NCBI RefSeq assembly: GCF_001592305.1
Contig: NZ_BCWR01000020.1
Location: 1 to 64,000 of the forward strand
From: Hydrogenophaga taeniospiralis CCUG 15921
GTDB taxonomy: Bacteria > Pseudomonadota > Gammaproteobacteria > Burkholderiales > Burkholderiaceae_C
Reading direction: 5' to 3'
DNA: 64,000 bases
In this document: positions 38,079 through 46,733 of the stretch, piece after piece
How positions within the stretch are numbered: the stretch's first letter is position 1
Layout of the letters: each line of letters begins with the position of its first letter
The notes under the pieces: generated by a model
The model's input: the letters and a program-made list of their open reading frames with translations, nothing else
Database searches by the model: none
What the model was told of the DNA's origin: nothing
Position numbers and translations under genes: made by a program

Positions 38079-38516
38079 TCAGCCGGCGAGCTGGGCGACC
38101 TTGGTGCCGATGTCCTTGACCGTCTTGGCAATGGCTTCGTTCATACCCTTTTGCATCTGCATCACAGCCATTTCGGTTTGGAAGCGCATGTTGATGGCGT
38201 TCATTTCGGCCATGGTTTTCATGGACTGATCGGCATCGGTCTTGGCCTTGCCGACGGCGTCGTTGCCGCCTTGCTGGTTGACGGCTGACAGGTCCGGACC
38301 TGGACGGCCTGGGCCCCCAGGACCTTGCGGCGCCGGCTGCGGTAGCAGCGATTGGCGAGGCGCCATGTCCGCAGATGCCGAGGCGCGGGTTGGAACGCCC
38401 TGCGGCGCGGCGGGGGCGGCAGTGGGCATGAAGTCCGATGGCTTGGCCAGCGGAGGCATCAGGTCCGAGGGTTTGACAAGTGCCGGGGCGGCGGGAATGT
38501 TGACTTTCATGTTCAT
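38079..38516 (-). CDS. Small Met-rich helical protein, candidate T3SS needle/rod or secreted protein
   Basis: 145 residues. The first about 75 are Pro/Ala-rich with a repeated KPSD(L/F)MP. The last about 55 form one amphipathic helix very rich in methionine (MRFQTEMAVMQMQKGMNEAI) and ending KTVKDIGTKVAQLAG. Length, lack of a signal peptide and a C-terminal polymerisation-type helix fit T3SS needle, rod or pilus subunits, but I cannot match it to one family. GGAG is 6 bases before the ATG at 38516. It is probably cotranscribed with the next gene upstream from the PIP box at 39475-39499. Confidence 0.6.
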   Translation of the reverse strand: MNMKVNIPAAPALVKPSDLMPPLAKPSDFMPTAAPAAPQGVPTRASASADMAPRQSLLPQPAPQGPGGPGRPGPDLSAVNQQGGNDAVGKAKTDADQSMKTMAEMNAINMRFQTEMAVMQMQKGMNEAIAKTVKDIGTKVAQLAG

Positions 38517-38601
38517 CATCGACTCCAGGTGAAGACTGCAATGCAGTCGGGGATGGGGCCCGTACGGGGCTTGCGGGGGGGCTATGGGATGTGCGAGGAG
38601 A

Positions 38602-39396
38602 TCAGCCGGGGACCGTGGCGAGGCCTTGCCGCCACAGCGCTGCGAACGCTTCCACGGTGGCATGGGTTTCGTCGGCGGAACTGGTGAGCAGAGCCTGAGC
38701 GATGCGACGGGCGCCGACATCCTCCACCAACCGCTGTGCCGGTGGGGTGAGCTGAAGGTTGGGCTCCCGGAGCACATGGCGTGTGATGCAACGGACGGTC
38801 TCCTGCAGAACATCGACCGCCAGCGTCACCAGGCCCGGCGGGCACTCGGGATCCAGCGCGACCCACAGACGCTCGACATGCCCTTTGAGGCTGGGTGACT
38901 CGGCCAGGGCGATCAGGCCCTGCGTCGCACCCGCCGTGACCTGCGAGGATTTCGCGACGAAGCTGCGAGACACATCGATCACGAGCCGCCGGCCTGGCAC
39001 GTCGAAGTACAGCGGCAGGTTTCGCGGATCTCCCAGGACTTGACCGGTGCCCGCGGCAAATCGGCGATAGCTGGCCGTGGTGACGTACACATGGTCGAAC
39101 CGGCCCTTGAGGAACAAGTTGATTTCGGGACTGAGCAGCATGCTCCGGCCTTGCATGAGCTGGCCCAACCGCATCTGCAGCGACTGCACGCTGAAGTACC
39201 GCAGGGTCAGCAGTGAGTCACTGCAATCGAGCATGCCGTGCATGGGCTTCCACACGGTGTCCAGATCCGTGTTGAGCTCGTGCGCGAGGTCTTCCGCCAC
39301 CTTGCCACTGCCTCGTGGAACGGGTGGATACAGAATGGTGTGTGGTTTGAGCAGCAACGAACTGCGCTCGGGACTCGGGTGGAAAGTGGCTGGCAT
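38602..39396 (-). CDS. Hypothetical T3SS-linked protein under a PIP box
   Basis: 264 residues with no recognised domain. RFDHVYVTTASYRRFAAG and PPGLVTLAVDVLQETVRCI look like a folded alpha/beta protein. Three in-frame ATGs exist. The PIP box predicts transcription starting near 39431, which excludes 39435, and GGAG 9 bases upstream favours 39396. It could be an effector, a regulator of secretion or an accessory apparatus protein; its position after sctT suggests co-regulation with the core. Confidence 0.6.
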   Translation of the reverse strand: MPATFHPSPERSSLLLKPHTILYPPVPRGSGKVAEDLAHELNTDLDTVWKPMHGMLDCSDSLLTLRYFSVQSLQMRLGQLMQGRSMLLSPEINLFLKGRFDHVYVTTASYRRFAAGTGQVLGDPRNLPLYFDVPGRRLVIDVSRSFVAKSSQVTAGATQGLIALAESPSLKGHVERLWVALDPECPPGLVTLAVDVLQETVRCITRHVLREPNLQLTPPAQRLVEDVGARRIAQALLTSSADETHATVEAFAALWRQGLATVPG

Positions 39397-39474
39397 CACG
39401 TGGGTCTCCATTTCATTGACGGACGTTGATGCCATCAAGCATCCGGGCAAACAGTGGGTGAACACACCTCGCAG

Positions 39475-39499
39475 GCGAAGCGCTGACAGGACTCGCGAA
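39475..39499 (-). promoter_or_regulatory. PIP box (HrpX/HrpB site) for 38602-39396
   Basis: On the minus strand TTCGC-N15-TTCGC is exact. GATGCT (39438-39443), one base off the YANNNT -10 consensus, lies 31 bases downstream. Confidence 0.75.
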
Positions 39500-39534
39500 G
39501 ACGGCATGCTCACGTTCGATGCACGCCATCCGGT

Positions 39535-40374
39535 TCAACGCGATGACGGCTGCAACCATGAGGACAGATCCCGGGCCATGGAGTGCAACGCCAGCTGCGG
39601 TTTGACCTGCTCGAAGAACACCGCCACCAGCATCACCAACATGAGCATGGCGACGGCTCCCTTGATGGGTTGGCCCAGGTTGTTGGGTTCGAGCTTGTCG
39701 GCCGTCTTGGCGATGAGGCCAATGCCCAGATCGATGAGCAGCAGCACCACCACCACCGCGCTGGCGATCTTGACCACCGCCTGCATGTAGTTCGACACCT
39801 GGACTTGCAGGAACCGTTCGAGCAGCTGCGACCACTCGGGCATCAGCTTGCCCAAGGGCCACCAGTGAAACGATTCGAACAACAGCCCCACCAGAACGAG
39901 CATGCCGCCCAGCAGATAGAAGCCGCAGATGGCCAGTTGCGACAGCAGGTTGCCCACGGGTGTGCTTTGCTCGCCACTCAGCGGGTTGGTCTGTTGCACG
40001 TTGTTGTAGCCCGCCTGGTTGTCGATCAACACCCCCACCCCTTCGGCCACCCAGAAGACCGTGGAGATGGCGTACCCGAGCAGCAGGCCAATCAGGCCCT
40101 CCTTGGCAATCAGCGCGAGCAGCGCCAAGGAGCCCACGTCGTCCACCAGATGCAGGGGTTGCCCTGCGGCGATGTAGATGCCGATGGTCAATGCAACACC
40201 ATTGCGCACCACGCCTTGCAGCACCTGATCGTTGGTCACCGGCAGCACCAGCATCGCCACGTACCCCCGCAAGCTGCACACGGCCAGCAGCGTCAACAGG
40301 CTTTTGGCCGATTCGCCCAGGTGGATCAGCGCCAGGGTGCCGGAAAAAGGATCGCCGCTCATCGCCACGTTCAC
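39535..40374 (-). CDS. sctT: T3SS export apparatus protein SctT (HrcT)
   Basis: 279 residues, multi-spanning. SLRGYVAMLVLPVTNDQVLQ, LLGYAISTVFWVAEGVGVLIDNQ and TNPLSGEQSTPVGN are SctT/FliR-family signatures. It is part of the SctRST export gate. The GTG start overlaps the stop of the SctO-like gene (GTGA), so the pair is translated together; an ATG at 40362 is an alternative. Confidence 0.95.
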   Translation of the reverse strand: MNVAMSGDPFSGTLALIHLGESAKSLLTLLAVCSLRGYVAMLVLPVTNDQVLQGVVRNGVALTIGIYIAAGQPLHLVDDVGSLALLALIAKEGLIGLLLGYAISTVFWVAEGVGVLIDNQAGYNNVQQTNPLSGEQSTPVGNLLSQLAICGFYLLGGMLVLVGLLFESFHWWPLGKLMPEWSQLLERFLQVQVSNYMQAVVKIASAVVVVLLLIDLGIGLIAKTADKLEPNNLGQPIKGAVAMLMLVMLVAVFFEQVKPQLALHSMARDLSSWLQPSSR

Positions 40375-40892
40375 TGCCCCTGCATCCCGGCGGTGGCGGC
40401 ACTGCGCTGTGCGGCCAGCAACCGTGCCACGGAGGCGTCTTCAGCCTCTTCGTCCTGCTGGTCGTCTTGTTCTGCCTGGGCGGTTTTCAGGGCCAGCTCC
40501 AGTCGCTGCTGACAGGCTTGCAGCTGCTGCTCAGCGCGTTGGTACGCACGCAGCGCCGCGTCGCACCGCTGCTGCGCGACGTCCACCTGCTGCTCGGCAT
40601 GGCGAACGCGTTTGGTGGCGTCTGCGGCCGCCCGCTCGGCTTCGGCCAACAGGTGCTGCAAGGTCACCAGGTCATTGGGGCGAAAGCTCTGATCGCCCAC
40701 GACCAGGGCCAGCAACCGTGCGCGCTGCGCCTCCTCGATGGCGCGTGAATGCGCCTGGTCGCTGAGGACGCTGGCCAGCCCATCCATCTGTTCGCGCAAC
40801 TGCCGCCGGCTGAGGTTGAGGGCCTCGTCCAGTTGTTCAAGGCGGCGCTGCTTGAGCTTGACGAGCATGCGCAAGCTTTGGAGGTTGTTCAT
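40371..40892 (-). CDS. SctO/HrpB7-like T3SS stalk protein
   Basis: 173 residues, almost entirely a charged Gln/Arg/Ala coiled coil (LKQRRLEQLDEALNLSRRQL). Size, coiled coil and position directly before sctT match HrpB7 of Hrp2 systems and SctO/YscO, which links the ATPase to the export gate. The ATG at 40892 is preferred; 40904 is possible. A PIP box and exact -10 lie upstream. Confidence 0.78.
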   Translation of the reverse strand: MNNLQSLRMLVKLKQRRLEQLDEALNLSRRQLREQMDGLASVLSDQAHSRAIEEAQRARLLALVVGDQSFRPNDLVTLQHLLAEAERAAADATKRVRHAEQQVDVAQQRCDAALRAYQRAEQQLQACQQRLELALKTAQAEQDDQQDEEAEDASVARLLAAQRSAATAGMQGQ

Positions 40893-40947
40893 CACGGGTC
40901 CCATGGGAGAGGCCCCCGAGCAACGGCCCGGGAGCGAACTGCCCGCC

Positions 40948-41008
40948 ATCCTGGTGCCGCCACGTCACGCCCACCACCCCCACGCGAAGCCATGTGAGCG
41001 GGCCCGAA
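40948..41008 (-). promoter_or_regulatory. PIP box and -10 for the sctO-like/sctT operon
   Basis: Minus strand TTCGG-N15-TTCGC (40984-41008), then 30 bases, then CAGGAT (40948-40953), which fits the YANNNT -10 of HrpX-dependent promoters exactly. Confidence 0.88.
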
Positions 41009-41057
41009 GTGGCCCGACGGCACCGGCCCGAAGCGTCCTGTGTGCCTGCGCGTTTGC

Positions 41058-41082
41058 TTCGGACGCCCAGCGAGGGTTTCGC
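41058..41082 (+). promoter_or_regulatory. PIP box for 41150-42901
   Basis: TTCGG-N15-TTCGC, exact, 67 bases before the ATG. The best -10 (CACTGC, 41115-41120) misses the final T. Confidence 0.82.
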
Positions 41083-41149
41083 TTGACCCGCATCCCCTTG
41101 TGAAGGGCTCTGGACACTGCTGAACACCCCAACTGAAGGAGTTTTTTTC

Positions 41150-42901
41150 ATGTCCATGTCCACCACTTTGACCCGTCCAGATCTGGACTCACCGTCCTTT
41201 GCCATGCCCCCTCCGGACCCCAACGATCCGTTGGGAAACGTGCCCGGCAAGCTGGGCGACATCTTGCGCAACGGCGGTCCATTGGACAGCGGCATCCAAC
41301 GGCAGATGGCGGGCAAGCACCTGCTTGAAAACGCCGACCAGTACACCGACAACCCCGTGCAATGGGAGGAGGCGCCCAAAGGCAAGGAATTCGAGTTCTG
41401 GGACAAGCAAACGGGCGTGGCCGACAAGCCCAAGGACCCGCGCCTGAAGAAAGACAAGGCTGCAGACACCCCGCGCTCCCTTGAAGAGCACTTCAAGGCG
41501 GAAGACAAACCAAGCAGCAAGCAGGCCGAAGCCGGCGACAAGCCCTATGACCGGGACAAGTACTACGAGAAGAACCAGGGCCACCTGGACGGCGGGCGGG
41601 CCACGGACTGGCTGAACCAGAAGGCCTACGAAACCAAGAACCGGGAGCAGGCCGCGGAAAAGGGCGACGGCTCGACCAAGTCGTCGTTCACCGAAACCAA
41701 CGTCAAACGAACCGGCTTGAGTGCGGACACCCACTATGGCAACTACACCCCCACGTTGAAGGAAGGTGCGTTGTCCGACATAGAGATCCGTCGCCAGGCC
41801 TGGCATGCGGGACACGAAGACGTGAATCGCCTGAACGGCGGCGCTGGCTATTCTCAAACCAATGCCGGTGTGTGGACGCTCGATGAAAAGGCCAAAAACG
41901 CTGGCACCGGTTCGGTGGGCGCAGGGGCCCGCGGGGAAATCGCCAACGTCATCGACCTGCCCGGCAGTGGCGAGCTCACCCTGAAAGCCAACGGCATGGC
42001 GGGCTTCGAGGGCAGCGGGGGTGGAAAGGCCAAGTTCAAGCCGCACGAAACCACTCTAGCCGGTGGGGGTGAGGCACGGGTGGGCGCTGGGGGCGAATTC
42101 GGCGGGACCTACCGACCGGTGACCTTCGAGCCCAAGATCCTGGGCGCCCCCATCAACCTGTCTCCTGAAGTCAATTGGGCGGGCCGGGTGTTCAACGGCG
42201 CCGAGGCGGGTGCGGGCTTCAAGGCCGGCTGGCGGCTGGTGCCCGATCCCACCACCGGCAAGATGTCCCCCGAAGCCGGCATCGAGGTCAAGGGTGCTGC
42301 TTTTGCCGGTGGCAAGGCCGAGGGCGAAGCCACCGCGGGTCTGGGTGGCGTGGGCAACGTGGGCGGCAGCGTCGCGGGACTCTACGGCATTGGTGCCGAG
42401 GGCAAAGCCAAAGTGGGCCTGACCAAGGACGAGTCCGGCAAAACCAAGCTGAAGTTCGAGCTCAAAGGTGCGCTGGCCTTGGGTCTGGGCCTGGGGGCCG
42501 GTATCAAGGGCGAGATCAACGTGGACGGACTCATCCGTTTCGCGTCGAACCTGGCCAAGGCCAATCGAGCGTTCGTGAACAAGGTGAGCCACGGCGCGCA
42601 AACCGCCATCCATGCCGTCAAGCAGGGTGTGAACACGGCCATCAACAGCACCAAGCAAGCCTTCAACACGGCCGTCGACACGGTGAAGCATGGCGTTCAA
42701 ACGGCCGTGGCCACCACCAAGGAGGTGGCTCAAAAGGTGGTGGACAAGGTCAAGGACACTGCGGTGACCGTGGCCGAAAAGGCCAAGGAAGTCGCCACCA
42801 CCGTGGTGGACAAGGCCAAGGAGGTCGCCGACAAGGTGGGCGATGGCATCAAGGAAGGTGCCAAGAAAGTGGGCAACTTCTTCAAGGGCCTGTTCAAGTG
42901 A
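41150..42901 (+). CDS. Gly-rich protein with LEA-like repeats, probable T3SS substrate
   Basis: 583 residues without a signal peptide. The N-terminal about 240 are charged and disordered. The middle (about 245-445) is glycine-rich (AGGGEARVGAGGEFGGTY). The last about 115 are repeated 11-mer-like helices (EKAKEVATTVVDKAKEVADK) as in LEA proteins, ending in an amphipathic KKVGNFFKGLFK. Low cysteine, Gly-rich content and a PIP box fit a harpin-like or membrane-active secreted protein. It is divergent from the sctO/sctT operon. No known family was recognised. Confidence 0.7.
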   Translation: MSMSTTLTRPDLDSPSFAMPPPDPNDPLGNVPGKLGDILRNGGPLDSGIQRQMAGKHLLENADQYTDNPVQWEEAPKGKEFEFWDKQTGVADKPKDPRLKKDKAADTPRSLEEHFKAEDKPSSKQAEAGDKPYDRDKYYEKNQGHLDGGRATDWLNQKAYETKNREQAAEKGDGSTKSSFTETNVKRTGLSADTHYGNYTPTLKEGALSDIEIRRQAWHAGHEDVNRLNGGAGYSQTNAGVWTLDEKAKNAGTGSVGAGARGEIANVIDLPGSGELTLKANGMAGFEGSGGGKAKFKPHETTLAGGGEARVGAGGEFGGTYRPVTFEPKILGAPINLSPEVNWAGRVFNGAEAGAGFKAGWRLVPDPTTGKMSPEAGIEVKGAAFAGGKAEGEATAGLGGVGNVGGSVAGLYGIGAEGKAKVGLTKDESGKTKLKFELKGALALGLGLGAGIKGEINVDGLIRFASNLAKANRAFVNKVSHGAQTAIHAVKQGVNTAINSTKQAFNTAVDTVKHGVQTAVATTKEVAQKVVDKVKDTAVTVAEKAKEVATTVVDKAKEVADKVGDGIKEGAKKVGNFFKGLFK

Positions 42902-42906
42902 TGGCC

Positions 42907-42943
42907 ATGGCCTGAGGTTCCGATGGTTTGGACCTCAGGCCAT
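42907..42943. terminator. Bidirectional hairpin between convergent genes
   Basis: ATGGCCTGAGGT (42907-42918) and ACCTCAGGCCAT (42932-42943) form a perfect 12-bp stem with a 13-base loop, placed 6 bases after one stop and 39 bases beyond the other. There is no strong T-run. Confidence 0.7.
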
Positions 42944-42981
42944 TCAGCGCCACCCCATGGGGCCACGGGCCCCTGCCCCCC

Positions 42982-44970
42982 TCAATCGTTCTTGACGGGT
43001 TTGCTCCAGTTGAGCATGGCGTCGCGTTGCCGTGTGGCACTCAGTGCGCTTTCCAGCGAAGCCAGCACCGGTTTGATGGACTCGGACACCGGCCCGTCAC
43101 CGTGCGTGGCGTGACGTTTCAAATCGGCCAGCACCCCGGTCAGGGTCTGGACCTGGATGGCGTTGCCCGAAGGCAGGGCTTGCAGGGTCTGCAAAGCGCC
43201 CTGAAGGGCCCGCTGGTCCGCGCCCACGGGTGCGCCCAATGCCTGTTCGGCTTGGCGTGCCAGGTCGGGCAGCGCACCCTGGGCCTGTTTGGCGGTGTGC
43301 AGCAGGCGCAGCTGCCGGTTGGCTCGCCAGTTGTCGAGGGAAGCCGCCAGGTCAAAGGAGGTGCTCTTGAATGCCGCTTTGGAGGCCTGCCACACAAAGT
43401 CGTTGGTGGCACTTTGCGCAAACTGATGGAGCAGGTAGGCGGGTGAGTTGTGGGGTTCTCCGGGGCGGGCCGATGCCGCACCGTTGCGCAGCAACTGCGC
43501 CACCAGGGGACCGGTGGCCGTGGAAAACACCGCCGCCAGCGTGTTGGACATCACCGCATGGGCGATGTCGCCCACCCGGTCACGCAGTTCCCGACCGGAG
43601 GGGATGAGGCTCTGGCCGCGCCAGGGGCCCGCCACATAGTGCTTGGCCAACGCCCCGGCTTCCATCAGCGTTTCTCCGGCTCGCCGCGGCAATTGGCCCA
43701 TGTCGGCCAACGAGGCGGCGGGCAGATCCGGTTGTGGCAGTTTGGCGGTGAACAGGTTCAGCCGCTGCTGACCGCCCAGCAGGTTGTCCACATCGGCGAA
43801 GGCCGGGGCCTTGAGCAGGCCCAGCCCCACCTTGGTCAGCCCGCCGGCGGCACCTGAGGCCAGCACGGTGGCCGCTCCCACGGGAGTTCCTTGCAGCATG
43901 GCTTGTGCGGGCATCAGGTAGCGACGCAGCACGTTGGCCACGCCGGTGACCGCGGGTTGGGCCAGCAGGCCCCAGCTGCGGGCCTGCAAGATGTCCTGCA
44001 CGGCGGCCAAGGTGCGGCGCTTTTGTTCCACACCTTGCTTCAGCTCCAGCAGCGTGGGTTGTTGGGCGCTGACGGAAGGCGGGGAACTGTCGGTCAAAGG
44101 CTCCCAGTATTCCTTCTTGCCATCCACCACGCGCAACTGAACGGGCGCAGGATCGGGCACCAGTGCCTTCAGATCCACCGGTTTGAATTGCGCCACGTTG
44201 GACAGCTTCGCCCGTCGGTCCATGGCGGTCAGCAGGGTGGAATCCATGGCCAGGGCCGTGGCCCCGCCCACGGCCCCCCCGATCACAGCGGGGTCGTAGG
44301 CGTTGTTGAGTTCCCCCAGGTTGACGCGGTTGCCCTGAGAGTCGTGGCCACTCAGTCGCGGGCCCAGGGCGGTGGATATGGCCCCTGCCACCGGCGACCT
44401 CGACGAGGACGACAAGAACTGGCGCACACCGTCATACAGCGCGGGCAACACGGCCTCACCCAGTTGCACTTGCCGATGGTCGCCCACGGCATAGCGCCCA
44501 TTGCCAAAGACCTTTTCACGCGCCGCCAGCACGCCCGCGGCCCAGTCGATGTACTGGTTTTCCAGCGCCAGCTGCGCTTGCCGCTGCGGTCCTGCCGGGG
44601 CCTGGAACTCCATGGCTTGCAACACAGCCTCCATGCGCTGCCTGGGCGTGGTTGGCGGCGTGTCGACCGGGGGCAGCCCAGCGGCGTTGGCGAGTCGGTC
44701 GACATCGATCACCACCTCGTGTGTCGCGAAAGACGAGGCGGCCGTGACGAAACGCTCCGAGGGCATGCTGCGTTCATCTCGAGAGAGCAGCGCCATCCCG
44801 GCCCGCGGCGCCATGTCCAACGCGGAAAGCGACAGAGACCCGGGGTCCAGCCGCCCCAGCACGTGGTGGGCCAAGGCGCTGGAACGCAAATGGGGCTCGG
44901 CGGGCGGCGGACCGACCGAGGACGTCAGCGGAGCGTTCGGGAGCGATTGGGTGCGAGAGACCGGCATCAT
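42982..44970 (-). CDS. Large helical T3SS substrate candidate A
   Basis: 662 residues. The N-terminus is Ser/Pro-rich (MMPVSRTQSLPNAPLTSSVG), like T3SS secretion signals. The rest is helical and Ala/Leu-rich, with hydrophobic stretches near residues 210-225 (AVIGGAVGGATALAMD), 375-405 and 480-500. A CesT-like chaperone gene ends 17 bases upstream, a typical chaperone-effector pair. I do not recognise the family; an effector or membrane-inserting translocator is likely. It is convergent with 41150-42901. Confidence 0.68.
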   Translation of the reverse strand: MMPVSRTQSLPNAPLTSSVGPPPAEPHLRSSALAHHVLGRLDPGSLSLSALDMAPRAGMALLSRDERSMPSERFVTAASSFATHEVVIDVDRLANAAGLPPVDTPPTTPRQRMEAVLQAMEFQAPAGPQRQAQLALENQYIDWAAGVLAAREKVFGNGRYAVGDHRQVQLGEAVLPALYDGVRQFLSSSSRSPVAGAISTALGPRLSGHDSQGNRVNLGELNNAYDPAVIGGAVGGATALAMDSTLLTAMDRRAKLSNVAQFKPVDLKALVPDPAPVQLRVVDGKKEYWEPLTDSSPPSVSAQQPTLLELKQGVEQKRRTLAAVQDILQARSWGLLAQPAVTGVANVLRRYLMPAQAMLQGTPVGAATVLASGAAGGLTKVGLGLLKAPAFADVDNLLGGQQRLNLFTAKLPQPDLPAASLADMGQLPRRAGETLMEAGALAKHYVAGPWRGQSLIPSGRELRDRVGDIAHAVMSNTLAAVFSTATGPLVAQLLRNGAASARPGEPHNSPAYLLHQFAQSATNDFVWQASKAAFKSTSFDLAASLDNWRANRQLRLLHTAKQAQGALPDLARQAEQALGAPVGADQRALQGALQTLQALPSGNAIQVQTLTGVLADLKRHATHGDGPVSESIKPVLASLESALSATRQRDAMLNWSKPVKND

Positions 44971-44987
44971 GACGCGTCCTGTCGGGG

Positions 44988-45494
44988 TCAGTTGCTCAGG
45001 CCTTGCGTTTGCCCAAGGCGCGGGTCGTCCAGCATCAGCGCGTGGAGGATGGCCATGCCCACTCCATTCACCAGGTCAAGGGCCGTGGCGGCATCCACCG
45101 GGTCGTTGATCCAGGCGAGCGATGTCAGCTGCAACAAGCCCTCGGGCGAGGTGGTGAGAAACCACCCCAGTTCACCCAGCACGATCGACTGCACCGCCAG
45201 CAGCCGTTGCACATCCGACCCCGCCAGCTCCTGGGCCGACATGGGCAGCAGGGCCTCGGGCCGAACCGCTGGCGGGTCGCCTTCCTGCAGGTGCACACGG
45301 CACGCCAATCCCGCTGGGCCCGTGAACAGATGCGGCGCGATCAGTGCGTCTCCGTCCTCGACAGGGAGTCCCAGCTGCAAGGCCAGCCGCGACATGAAAT
45401 CGGTTTGCGCATGGGTCAGAGAGTCCGGCAGGGCACTGGTTACCGATGGACGGCACGCATGCGGGGCAGCGGACAGAGAAGTGGACATCATCAT
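44988..45494 (-). CDS. CesT-like class I T3SS chaperone
   Basis: About 168 residues (three ATGs in a row at 45494, 45491 and 45488 blur the start). The chaperone pattern is visible: an amphipathic first helix (DFMSRLALQLGLP), beta strands and the closing EGLLQLTSLAWINDPVDAAT helix. It probably binds the 662-residue protein encoded just downstream. An imperfect PIP box lies 70-95 bases upstream. Confidence 0.72.
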   Translation of the reverse strand: MMMSTSLSAAPHACRPSVTSALPDSLTHAQTDFMSRLALQLGLPVEDGDALIAPHLFTGPAGLACRVHLQEGDPPAVRPEALLPMSAQELAGSDVQRLLAVQSIVLGELGWFLTTSPEGLLQLTSLAWINDPVDAATALDLVNGVGMAILHALMLDDPRLGQTQGLSN

Positions 45495-45564
45495 GTTGGT
45501 TCGGGATGGTCTTGCCTGATGCACGGCATCGTCGGGGACGCCAAGCCCTTGGTGTGGCGGGAAG

Positions 45565-45589
45565 GCGCAATGGTCGACGGGCATGCGAA
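45565..45589 (-). promoter_or_regulatory. Imperfect PIP box for the chaperone/substrate A operon
   Basis: Minus strand TTCGC-N15-TGCGC has one mismatch in the second half. GACGAT (45528-45533) sits 31 bases downstream, one base off YANNNT. Weaker than the other boxes. Confidence 0.4.
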
Positions 45590-45671
45590 GTTCCTGCGCC
45601 CCCCTGGCCCGAGGGGGTTGCCGCCGCTGGCGGTCGGGCGCTCGCTCCAAAGCCCCTCGCGCCCCCGTTTT

Positions 45672-45696
45672 TTCGGGTGACTGAAGATGGCTTCGC
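45672..45696 (+). promoter_or_regulatory. PIP box for 45790-48578
   Basis: TTCGG-N15-TTCGC, exact, 93 bases before the first ATG of the two-gene operon. The -10 is weak. Confidence 0.82.
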
Positions 45697-45789
45697 ATTC
45701 TTTTTGCGCTGGGTTGCGTGCGCCTCAAAACTGGCTGCACCGACACACCGTATGCGGCGGCCCCCACCCCACCCCCTAAAGGAACGCAC

Positions 45790-46716
45790 ATGACCACTTC
45801 TTCCATCGGCTCATCGGGAGCCGACCAAACCGCCGCGGTGCAGGCGTACCGACGCGATGCCGCGCTGCTGCTGGGGGCCGACGATTCGGTGGCCCGGCAA
45901 TTCGGCTCCAGCGGCATGGTCTTGATCGGTGACACACCGCTGTCGCTGCAACCGCTCCAAGACGATCCGGCAGGACCCTGGATGGCCTTCACACAGGCGG
46001 CACGGCCTGCCGAGGTCGCCGAAGACACGTGGTGCGATGCGCTGTTGCGCGCCACCCACCACGGTTTGACGGTCACCCATGCCGCCTATGGCCTGACCGA
46101 CCATGGCGATGCCGTGGTGACCTTGCGCACACCCGCCGGGTACGACCATGCCGACTTGCTCGCAGCGGAGATGGCGGGCCTGCTGAGCTTGCGTCAAGCC
46201 CTGCTGGACGGGGTGCGGGCATCGGCGAAGGTGGCACCGGCCACCGCACCCGCGGGCAGGGCACCCGGGCAGGCGGTTCGCCCCCCCGAGCCCAGCAGCG
46301 ACGCCCAGGAATTCGAGGCACCGGACGATGTGTTGGGGCTGATTCACGCGGCCCTGCTGCATCTGGGCTTCTCGGTGCCACAGGCACAGACCGCCGTGCG
46401 CACGGGCGAATTGCAGCTGGAGGGCATGACGCTCGGATTGGCCTGCGACGGCGACACACCCACGCTGGTTGTCGCCGCCGACCTGGGCGAGGACACCTTG
46501 AGCACCCCGGACGAGCGCAAGCAGGCGCTGCTGGCCAATGTCGGGTTGATGGCCTGCGCCGGTGTGGCCGTGGCGCGTGAGCAGGGCCGCGCCCGTTTGA
46601 TGGCGCGATGCGACCTGGCGGCACACAGCGCCGAGGTGTTTGCCACCTGGCTGGGGCATTTCGCGCGTCTGGCGCAATCCACCGTTTCGCATCGCCATGC
46701 GACGGCCCATCACTGA
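45790..46716 (+). CDS. Two-domain T3SS chaperone-like protein
   Basis: 308 residues made of two similar-sized parts joined by a Pro/Ala linker (about 150-180). Each part has the class I chaperone order of an N-terminal helix, strands and a last helix: LEGMTLGLACDGDTPTLVV in part 2, GMVLIGDTPLSLQPLQDD in part 1. It is first in a PIP-controlled operon, 17 bases before a large substrate-like gene. T3SS chaperones normally act as homodimers of about 150 residues, so this looks like a fused dimer. The fold is inferred, not proven. AAAGGA precedes the ATG. Confidence 0.62.
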   Translation: MTTSSIGSSGADQTAAVQAYRRDAALLLGADDSVARQFGSSGMVLIGDTPLSLQPLQDDPAGPWMAFTQAARPAEVAEDTWCDALLRATHHGLTVTHAAYGLTDHGDAVVTLRTPAGYDHADLLAAEMAGLLSLRQALLDGVRASAKVAPATAPAGRAPGQAVRPPEPSSDAQEFEAPDDVLGLIHAALLHLGFSVPQAQTAVRTGELQLEGMTLGLACDGDTPTLVVAADLGEDTLSTPDERKQALLANVGLMACAGVAVAREQGRARLMARCDLAAHSAEVFATWLGHFARLAQSTVSHRHATAHH

Positions 46717-46733
46717 AACAGGAGCGTTGAATC

